Assembly (NCBI RefSeq): GCF_000739995.1 | Contig: NZ_BBJX01000001.1 | Location: forward strand, 1 to 64,000 | Source: Comamonas granuli NBRC 101663 | Lineage (GTDB): Bacteria > Pseudomonadota > Gammaproteobacteria > Burkholderiales > Burkholderiaceae_C | Direction of reading: 5' to 3' | Length of the DNA stretch: 64,000 nucleotides | Part shown: positions 58,267-64,000 of the stretch, one piece after another | How positions within the stretch are numbered: position 1 is the stretch's first letter | Layout of the letters: every line of letters starts with the position of its first letter | Position numbers and translations under genes: made by a program | The notes under the pieces: generated by a model | Told to the model about the DNA's origin: nothing | Seen by the model: the letters and a program-made list of their open reading frames with translations, nothing else | Database searches by the model: none

Positions 58267-58283
58267 CAAAAACGCAGCGAACA

Positions 58284-58318
58284 AGCATCTGACAATCGCC
58301 AGTAGCTATATTTTAGAT
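58284..58318 (+). repeat. REP-like palindromic repeat, copy 13 (partial)
   Basis: CATCTGACAATCGCCAGTAG followed by CTATATTTTAGATAGCAATC matches the right half of the family, in the gap between aroB and dgt. Confidence 0.55.
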
Positions 58319-58323
58319 AGCAA

Positions 58324-59424
58324 TCAGGCGCAACACGCATCGATGACCTCGCGCACCAGGGCATCGGCCACCGGCCTGAGCACGGCCTTGCCCGGACCGT
58401 CGATGAGCACGAAGCGGATCTCGCCCGCCTCGGCTTTCTTGTCCACACGCATGAGCTCCAGGTAGCGCCCGGCGTTGTCCCGGGCGTCGAGCACGGCGCC
58501 GCGTACCGGCAGCCCGGCGCGCGCGATCAGGCGGCGCAGGCGCTGCACCAAGGCGGCATCGGCCATGCCCAGCCGCTGCGACAGTTCGGCGGCCATGACC
58601 ATGCCCGCCCCGACAGCCTCGCCGTGCAGCCAGGCACCGTAGCCCAAACCCGCCTCGATCGCGTGCCCGAAGGTGTGGCCGAAGTTCAGGATCGCACGCA
58701 GCCCCGCTTCGCGCTCGTCTTGGCTCACCACCCAGGCCTTGATCTCGCAACTGCGCCGCACGGCATGCGCCAGGGCGCCGTGCTCACGCGCCAGCAGCGC
58801 GTCCATGGAGGCCTCAAGCCAGGCCATGAATTCCATGTCGGCGATCGGACCGTACTTGATGACCTCGGCCAAACCCGCCGACAGCTCCCGCTGCGGCAGG
58901 GTATCGAGCGTCGCCAGATCACAGACCACCAGGCGCGGCTGGTAGAACGCGCCAATCATGTTCTTGCCCAGCGGATGGTTGATGCCCGTCTTGCCCCCCA
59001 CGCTGGAATCCACCTGCGATAGCAGCGTGGTCGGCACCTGCACAAACGGGACGCCGCGCATGTAGCACGCCGCGGCAAACCCCGTCATGTCGCCCACCAC
59101 GCCGCCGCCCAGGGCAAACAGCACCGTCTTGCGATCACAGCCGTGCTGCAGCAGGGCATCGAAGATGAGGTTCAGGGTTTGCCAGTTTTTGTGCTCTTCG
59201 CCGTCGGGGAGTTCAAGAACATGCACCTTGGGGTAGCGCTTGGCTAAACCGCGCACCCAGTTCTCCGCATAGAGTGGTCCGACCACCCGGTTGGTGACGA
59301 TCAGCGCGCTGGATGCCTCTGGCAACGCAGGATGGCTGTGCACGACCTCCAACATCCGGGGAAGAACCAGAATGTCATAAGAACGTGCACCAAGATCAAT
59401 GGAAACAGTATCTGGATGATTCAT
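58324..59424 (-). CDS. aroB: 3-dehydroquinate synthase
   Basis: 366 residues. The NAD-binding and active-site segments are [60 protein letters not shown] and [15 protein letters not shown]. The zinc ligands lie in [12 protein letters not shown] and [23 protein letters not shown]-type segments. It is the second step of the shikimate pathway, converting DAHP to dehydroquinate. The shikimate kinase gene aroK, which usually lies directly upstream, is not here; a lipoprotein gene with two terminators takes that place. Confidence 0.96.
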   Translation of the reverse strand: MNHPDTVSIDLGARSYDILVLPRMLEVVHSHPALPEASSALIVTNRVVGPLYAENWVRGLAKRYPKVHVLELPDGEEHKNWQTLNLIFDALLQHGCDRKTVLFALGGGVVGDMTGFAAACYMRGVPFVQVPTTLLSQVDSSVGGKTGINHPLGKNMIGAFYQPRLVVCDLATLDTLPQRELSAGLAEVIKYGPIADMEFMAWLEASMDALLAREHGALAHAVRRSCEIKAWVVSQDEREAGLRAILNFGHTFGHAIEAGLGYGAWLHGEAVGAGMVMAAELSQRLGMADAALVQRLRRLIARAGLPVRGAVLDARDNAGRYLELMRVDKKAEAGEIRFVLIDGPGKAVLRPVADALVREVIDACCA

Positions 59425-59465
59425 TGCTCAGACGGGTGATGGCATGACATGGCTTCACAGAAAAC

Positions 59466-59493
59466 AGCAAACCCCGGTATCCCGGGGTTTGCT
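59466..59493 (-). terminator. Terminator downstream of the Ig-like lipoprotein gene (distal)
   Basis: Perfect 12-bp stem AGCAAACCCCGG/CCGGGGTTTGCT with a 4-base loop, followed on the minus strand by TGTTTTCTG. Confidence 0.8.
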
Positions 59494-59501
59494 GCTCAGA
59501 T

Positions 59502-59527
59502 ACCAGCACTGCAGCGGCAGTGCTGGT
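59502..59527. terminator. Second hairpin between lipoprotein gene and aroB
   Basis: ACCAGCACTGC/GCAGTGCTGGT, an 11-bp perfect stem with a 4-base loop, 4 bp after the lipoprotein stop codon. It lacks a T run, so it may stabilise the 3' end rather than terminate alone. Confidence 0.55.
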
Positions 59528-59530
59528 GGG

Positions 59531-61009
59531 TCACCTGACCGTGACCGTCACATCGGCAGAGAGGGTGGGGTTATTGGCATCCCGCACCGTCACCGTGACT
59601 GTGACCGGCGCTCCCAGCGGAGCTGCCACTGTACCACCCTTGATCGTCAAGACATTGCCAGCGACCGTGGCCGTTGCAAGCTGCGGATCGGAAGATGTCA
59701 CGACATACGTGCCAGAGCCGCCCGTGATCACCACGTTGTTGGACGTCGCTGTGTTCACGCCATCCTCGACATTGACTGCAACCGCCGCCGGAGTGACTGC
59801 CAAACCCGCATTGCCACAAGCCGGACCGTTGTCCTTGATGACGACTTGAGCCGTGCCCGTGGAGCGCATGGAGTCGACGACCGTCACCGTGATCTCTGTG
59901 TCACCCGGCACGCAGCGTGTCCCACCCGTTCCAGTGACGAGGCGCACCTTGGGGTTGGTAGTGCATCCGGCCGTTTCGGGGCGCAGGTATGTTGGATCAG
60001 ATGTAAAGATACACACTTCCCCGACCGCACCAAAAATAGTGAAATCGATGGGCTGCGTGTCATTCTCCGAAATGACGATGGCGCTGGGCGAGAAACGGAT
60101 ACCCGTGGTCGCCGTATTGACTTCCACTTCAATCTTCACCGTCTGCCCCGTAGCGTCTGCCACTGTGACATCCAGTTTCGATGCCAGCAGCCCCTCAATT
60201 TCCAACTCATCGCCGCGAATCGTCGCTTTGATAGCCGCAGGTATTCCACCCGCGACCTTGTAAGGAGGCTGGCCACCGGAAATCTTTCCAATCGCTTTGA
60301 GCCCAACAGGAACCGTCAGCTTATCCGGAGATATTCTCAACTCTGGGGCACCCACATTCACGGCAATACCTTTGGTCCTCCCAGCCGCATCGCGAATGAC
60401 GACAGCAGTTTCCCCGATCGCGACACCGGTGATCTTCCATTGCTTGGCAGAGACCATTTCTACACGGGCCACGTTGGTGTCCGCTATGGTCACCGTATAA
60501 GGTGCACTGCCACCGCCAAGGTCAAAAGTACGCGCCGCATCTGCACCAACGCCAAGGGTCAGCGCATCGGGAGCCGATGTGTACAAATCGACAGGTTCAG
60601 GCGGATCTGTCCGGACGTAGAAAGTGATCTGCTTGTCATCTGCGTCGCGGACCGTGATTTTCGTTTGCTTGGGCCCGTCAACCCAAGAAACCACGAAGAG
60701 ATCCGAAGCCTCCGTGTCACCCACCTTGGCCCAAGTCAACCCCACGACACCTGTTTCTTCCACATTCACCAGATAGCTGCGTTTCTCCGTGCCGCTGGCA
60801 CCGCCTTGAGTACGCCCCCCAGTGATCTTGAAGAGCCGCCCCTGATTGGCCCGGATTCTCACCGGATTGGCGAGAGTGCCTTCGCCCGCCGGCACGTCCA
60901 CACTGAACGGTAGCGTCCCTATGGGCTCGCCACCCGAGCCGCCCCCGCCACCGCAAGCGGTAAGAAATGCCACCATCAGCAGCGTCAGAAATTTGAATAG
61001 TATCCGCAT
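59531..61009 (-). CDS. Large lipoprotein with Ig-like repeats, next to pilQ
   Basis: 492 residues from the ATG at 61007-61009, with AGGA upstream. The signal peptide MRILFKFLTLLMVAFLTAC ends in a lipobox, followed by a GGGGG linker. The rest is beta-rich with several bacterial-Ig-like modules, e.g. LTLGVGADAARTFDLGGGSA, LRISPDKLTVPVGLKAIGKI and LAVTPAAVAVNVEDGVNTAT, and four C-terminal-half cysteines that could form disulfides. It lies 25 bp after pilQ and is probably co-transcribed. Base composition is lower in GC than the genome. I do not recognise a specific family; a surface or pilus-associated role is inferred from the neighbourhood. Confidence 0.82.
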   Translation of the reverse strand: MRILFKFLTLLMVAFLTACGGGGGSGGEPIGTLPFSVDVPAGEGTLANPVRIRANQGRLFKITGGRTQGGASGTEKRSYLVNVEETGVVGLTWAKVGDTEASDLFVVSWVDGPKQTKITVRDADDKQITFYVRTDPPEPVDLYTSAPDALTLGVGADAARTFDLGGGSAPYTVTIADTNVARVEMVSAKQWKITGVAIGETAVVIRDAAGRTKGIAVNVGAPELRISPDKLTVPVGLKAIGKISGGQPPYKVAGGIPAAIKATIRGDELEIEGLLASKLDVTVADATGQTVKIEVEVNTATTGIRFSPSAIVISENDTQPIDFTIFGAVGEVCIFTSDPTYLRPETAGCTTNPKVRLVTGTGGTRCVPGDTEITVTVVDSMRSTGTAQVVIKDNGPACGNAGLAVTPAAVAVNVEDGVNTATSNNVVITGGSGTYVVTSSDPQLATATVAGNVLTIKGGTVAAPLGAPVTVTVTVRDANNPTLSADVTVTVR

Positions 61010-61034
61010 TGCTTTTCCTATCACTATCTAAAAA

Positions 61035-63170
61035 TCATCGCACGGATACACGGTCCGTGATCACCTTGGGGGTAATAAAAACCAGCATTTCCCTCTTCTT
61101 GCTTTCCTTGTTGGTGGTCTTAAACAAATTTCCTAGAACAGGCACATCTCCCAGAAATGGCACTTTTGTTTCTCCGTCGGTCTCTTCAATTTCAAAAATA
61201 CCACCAATCACCACCGTACCGCCATTCTCTACCAACACCTGTGTTTTCACTCGCTTGGTATTAATGGCACGAACGTTCTGCAATATCTCTCCCGGACTAT
61301 CCTTATTTACCGTCAAATCCATGATGATATTTCCCTCAGGTGTAATCTGGGGAAGAACTTCCAATTTCAACACGGCTTTCTTGAATGCAATGACCGTGGC
61401 CCCGTTGGGCGCAGTCACCGGATACGGAAACTCCGTTCCTTGCTCGATCTCTGCCTTGGTTTGATCGGCAGTCACCACCCGTGGGCTCGATACCACCTTG
61501 CCTTTGCCATCCGCCTCCAAAGCAGAAATTTCCAGATTCAAAAATCGATTGGCTGCGGAATTAAAAATGGAAATCGCAAAACTTCCCGGGTCATAGCCTC
61601 CGATAGCCTGGGCCGGCATATTGATAAAATTGCCCAGCGGATTAACCGCACCTCCAGCGCCAGTGCTTGCCACTACATTGCTGTAGCTGGTTCCAAAGCC
61701 GATCCGATTTCCACCGGTGGCACCATATCCACCATCACCCCCGCGATTGGCACGCAAGTCCGTCGCACCCAGCCTGACCCCCAGCGACCGCCCGAACGTA
61801 TCCGAGGCCTCCACGATACGCGCCTCGATCATCACCTGGCGCACCGCCACGTCCAGCGACGCAAGCAGTTTGGTAACCTCTTCCAGCTTGCTGGGCGTAT
61901 CGGTCACGAAAATCTGGTTGGTGCGGGGCTCGGCAATCGCCGTGCCGCGCTCGGAGAGAAAGCGGTTGCTGGTACTGCCCGTGCCACCGCTGCTGGTGGT
62001 GAGCTGGGTCACCATGTCCACTGCCTTGGCATAGTTGAGCTGGAAGGCCTGCGTACGCAGGGGCTCCAGCTTCTGGATGGTCTGCGCCGCTTCGAAATCC
62101 TTCTTGGTGCGCTCGTCGATTTCATCCTTGGGGGCGATCCAGAGCACGTTGCCCGTCTTGCGCATGCCCAGGCCTTTGGCATCCATGATGATTTGCAGGG
62201 CCTGGTCCCAGGGCACGTCCTGCAGGCGCAGGGTCATGGCACCGGTGACCGTGTCGGAGGTCACGATATTGGTGTTGGTGAAATCGGCGAACACCGCCAG
62301 CAGCGAGCGCAGCTCGATGCTCTGGAAGTTGAGCGACAGCTTCTCGGTGCTGTAGCCTGGCCCCTGGCTGAGCTTGTTCAGATCCACCTTCTTCTGACGC
62401 ACCTCGACCACGAACTGGTTGTCGCTCTGGTAGGCGCTGTGCTCCCATTCACCCACAGGCTCGATGACCATGCGCACCTTGTCGCCCTGCTGGGTGGTGG
62501 TCACCATCTGTACCGGGGTGCCGAAATCGGCCACGTCAAGTTTGCGGCGCAACCCCTCGGGCAGCGAAGAGCGGATGAACTCCACCGTCAGGCCCTTGCC
62601 CTGCTGGCGCAGGTCCACGCCGACCTGGTTGCTGGCCAGGCCCACCACGATGCGCCCGGCGCCATCGGGCCCGCGTCGGAAATCCACATCCTTGATCGGC
62701 ATGATGTCGGTAGTGCCGCTCTCAGCAAACACCGCGGGCTGAGCTGCCTGTGCGGCCGCAACCGCCGCCACGGGGTCGAGCTGGATGAGCACGGATTTGC
62801 CTTGCAGCTCCGCGCGGTAGGAGGTCGGCTGCTTGAGATTGAGCACCACACGCGACCGCCCACCCGCCTGCACCACATTGATGGACTTCAGGTTGCCCTG
62901 GTTCACCTCCACCGCCGACCGGCCCATGGCATTGGTCGCTCCAGGGAAATCCAGGGCGATGCGTGCAGGGGCCTGGGTGGCAAAACCGTTGGGAACGGCA
63001 GCCAGGGGCTCGGACAAATCGATGCGCACCACTTCAGCGCCCGCCTGCAGCGAGCCCATGACGGACTGGATGGCCGTCTCTGCCCAGGCCGCCGTGGCGT
63101 GCAGGGTACAGGCGGCCACCAGGGCGCCGCCTTTCATCCATTGCATGATTGCCATTTTGTTGTGCTTCAT
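61035..63170 (-). CDS. pilQ: Type IV pilus secretin PilQ
   Basis: 711 residues. A signal peptide (MQWMKGGALVAACTLHATAA) is followed by two AMIN domains (VVRIDLSEPLAAVPNGFATQ, then VGVDLRQQGKGLTVEF). An STN-type N-domain (LSLNFQSIELRSLLAVFADF) and the C-terminal secretin barrel come next (ITPEGNIIMDLTVNKDSPGE, then VPFLGDVPVLGNLFKTTNKE). It is the outer-membrane pore for type IV pili. Codons 1 to ~478 are GC-rich like the genome; from ~61735 downward they become clearly AT-richer, suggesting a recombinant C-terminal half. The start overlaps the pilP stop. Confidence 0.95.
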   Translation of the reverse strand: MKHNKMAIMQWMKGGALVAACTLHATAAWAETAIQSVMGSLQAGAEVVRIDLSEPLAAVPNGFATQAPARIALDFPGATNAMGRSAVEVNQGNLKSINVVQAGGRSRVVLNLKQPTSYRAELQGKSVLIQLDPVAAVAAAQAAQPAVFAESGTTDIMPIKDVDFRRGPDGAGRIVVGLASNQVGVDLRQQGKGLTVEFIRSSLPEGLRRKLDVADFGTPVQMVTTTQQGDKVRMVIEPVGEWEHSAYQSDNQFVVEVRQKKVDLNKLSQGPGYSTEKLSLNFQSIELRSLLAVFADFTNTNIVTSDTVTGAMTLRLQDVPWDQALQIIMDAKGLGMRKTGNVLWIAPKDEIDERTKKDFEAAQTIQKLEPLRTQAFQLNYAKAVDMVTQLTTSSGGTGSTSNRFLSERGTAIAEPRTNQIFVTDTPSKLEEVTKLLASLDVAVRQVMIEARIVEASDTFGRSLGVRLGATDLRANRGGDGGYGATGGNRIGFGTSYSNVVASTGAGGAVNPLGNFINMPAQAIGGYDPGSFAISIFNSAANRFLNLEISALEADGKGKVVSSPRVVTADQTKAEIEQGTEFPYPVTAPNGATVIAFKKAVLKLEVLPQITPEGNIIMDLTVNKDSPGEILQNVRAINTKRVKTQVLVENGGTVVIGGIFEIEETDGETKVPFLGDVPVLGNLFKTTNKESKKREMLVFITPKVITDRVSVR

Positions 63171-63712
63171 TTCTTCGCCTCCTCCTGCAACTCGAGCGAT
63201 GTGGTGCGTTCAATCCAGTCCCCCGAAGGGTCCTGCACAATTTCGCGCAGTTGGATGGACGTTTCAGTGATGGCGGTGATCCGCCCAAAATTCTGGCCGA
63301 GGTAATTCCCCGCCTGGACCTGGTAAAGCAGCTTGTCCACCTTGAGCAGCGCCGTGGGCTTGCCCTCCTTGTTCAGGCTGCCCACCATGGCCATGGCGTC
63401 GAGCGGAAAGGCTTCCAGCGGCTCCTTGCGCCGTGCCAGTTCGGGAGCGATGAGCGCGGCGTTCGACGCCATCTGCGTCGATTCACGGCGCAACGCCTGC
63501 GTCAAACGCTGCGGGTCAAAAGGGTCCATGGCCGAATCCACGCCATAGCCCACCGGCTCGAAGGGCTTGGGCTCGGTCAGCGGCGTGACGCGGGGCCGGG
63601 CTTCGGCACGCTCACTGGCCATCCATTGCCGCAGGTCGTCCTGGTCGGAGGCGCCGCAGCCCCAAAGTGGCAATGCCGCGAGCGCAACCCATGCGATGTG
63701 GCGCATCCTCAT
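63167..63712 (-). CDS. pilP: Type IV pilus assembly lipoprotein PilP
   Basis: 181 residues. A lipobox (LPLWGC) ends the signal peptide. The mid region has the PilP motif FEPVGYGVDSAMDPFDPQRL. The C-terminal HR-like beta domain starts at PLEAFPLDAMAMVGSLNKEG and binds PilQ, with VQAGNYLGQNFGRITAI typical of the family. It links the PilN/PilO inner-membrane complex to the secretin. It overlaps pilQ and pilO by 4 bp each. Confidence 0.95.
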   Translation of the reverse strand: MRMRHIAWVALAALPLWGCGASDQDDLRQWMASERAEARPRVTPLTEPKPFEPVGYGVDSAMDPFDPQRLTQALRRESTQMASNAALIAPELARRKEPLEAFPLDAMAMVGSLNKEGKPTALLKVDKLLYQVQAGNYLGQNFGRITAITETSIQLREIVQDPSGDWIERTTSLELQEEAKK

Positions 63713-64000
63713 TTCTTCGCTCCCTTCGCTGCGTCGCGCTGTGCCTGGATTTCTTCGTTATCCAGGTAGCGGAAGGTGCGCGCCGTCACGTCCATGACCA
63801 GGCCGCCGCCGCCCGCCTTGTCCTTGGACGGAACCGTAATGGCAATATCATTGAGCGTGACGATGCGCGAGAGGTGCGCGACGTCGGAGGCAAAGGCGCC
63901 CATGTCGTGGTAACGGCCCGTGACGCGGATGGCAATGGGCAGCTCGGCGTAGTATTCGCGCACCACCACCTGGCCGGGTCGGAACAAGTCGAACTGCAGG
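63709..64000 (-). CDS. pilO: Type IV pilus assembly protein PilO, partial (N-terminus beyond window)
   Basis: The last ~97 codons of a gene entering from the right edge. YYAELPIAIRVTGRYHDMGA, FASDVAHLSRIVTLNDIAI and VMDVTARTFRYLDNEE match the ferredoxin-like periplasmic domain of PilO. The N-terminal membrane helix and coiled coil are outside the window. Its stop overlaps the pilP start (ATGA), part of the standard pilM-N-O-P-Q operon. Confidence 0.93.
   Translation of the reverse strand, partial: LQFDLFRPGQVVVREYYAELPIAIRVTGRYHDMGAFASDVAHLSRIVTLNDIAITVPSKDKAGGGGLVMDVTARTFRYLDNEEIQAQRDAAKGAKK

Overview
The window is a high-GC chromosomal segment. Its gene content and order (mla operon, ABC-2 exporter, bolA-like gene, murA and hisG-hisD in one run; pilP-pilQ beside aroB-dgt; a gsp cluster; a speD-speE pair; gltB-gltD), together with several dispersed intergenic repeat families, point to a betaproteobacterium of the order Burkholderiales, most likely family Comamonadaceae (Acidovorax-like). 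This placement is an inference from gene order and repeat types; no database was searched.

Layout. 1-5790: one end of an integrative element next to tRNA-Ser(CGA), with a P4-type tyrosine integrase, an AlpA-type regulator, a hairpin-rich leader, several small unknown genes, a Toprim primase-like protein and a DUF3987 protein running off the left edge. 5885-13797: housekeeping genes (Lrp-type regulator/dadA, serS, a CBS protein, fkpB-ispH, radC, a Smr protein, a truncated hemoglobin). 13868-23709: type II secretion (gspC inverted; gspG-H-I-J-K-L-M-N-D-E), with gspF absent. 23836-38303: the histidine cluster with murA and a bolA-like gene upstream. It is cut into three blocks, hisG-hisD, hisC-B-H-A and hisF. 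A VapBC pair, a VF530/DUF2132 gene and a broken fic gene separate the first two blocks. A sigma-54 activator, a CoA ligase, an enoyl-CoA hydratase and a MITE-like element separate the last two. 38415-43935: an ABC-2 exporter and the complete mlaFEDACB lipid-transport operon. 44080-48227: speD-speE and an amino-acid ABC transporter. 48489-54769: glutamate synthase gltB-gltD. 54960-64000: a RAYT transposase, a BON lipoprotein, a methyltransferase, dgt, aroB, an unusual Ig-like-repeat lipoprotein, and pilQ-pilP-pilO (partial).

How parts work together. HisG, HisD, HisC, HisB, HisH, HisA and HisF cover most of histidine synthesis; hisI, hisE and hisZ are not in the window. MlaF/E/D/B form the inner-membrane ABC complex that exchanges phospholipid with periplasmic MlaC and outer-membrane MlaA. 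SpeD supplies decarboxylated AdoMet to SpeE. GltB/GltD make glutamate. The sigma-54 activator probably switches on the divergent ligase-hydratase pair.

Most notable observations. A roughly 45-65 bp palindromic repeat is present in 13 copies, one touching the only RAYT gene. One copy encodes the hydrophobic core of the GspD signal peptide, and two others run into the start codons of hisD and hisH. hisC overlaps the stop codon of vapC, so hisC-B-H-A sits directly downstream of a toxin-antitoxin promoter. pilQ and serS both show abrupt internal drops in GC content that suggest mosaic alleles.
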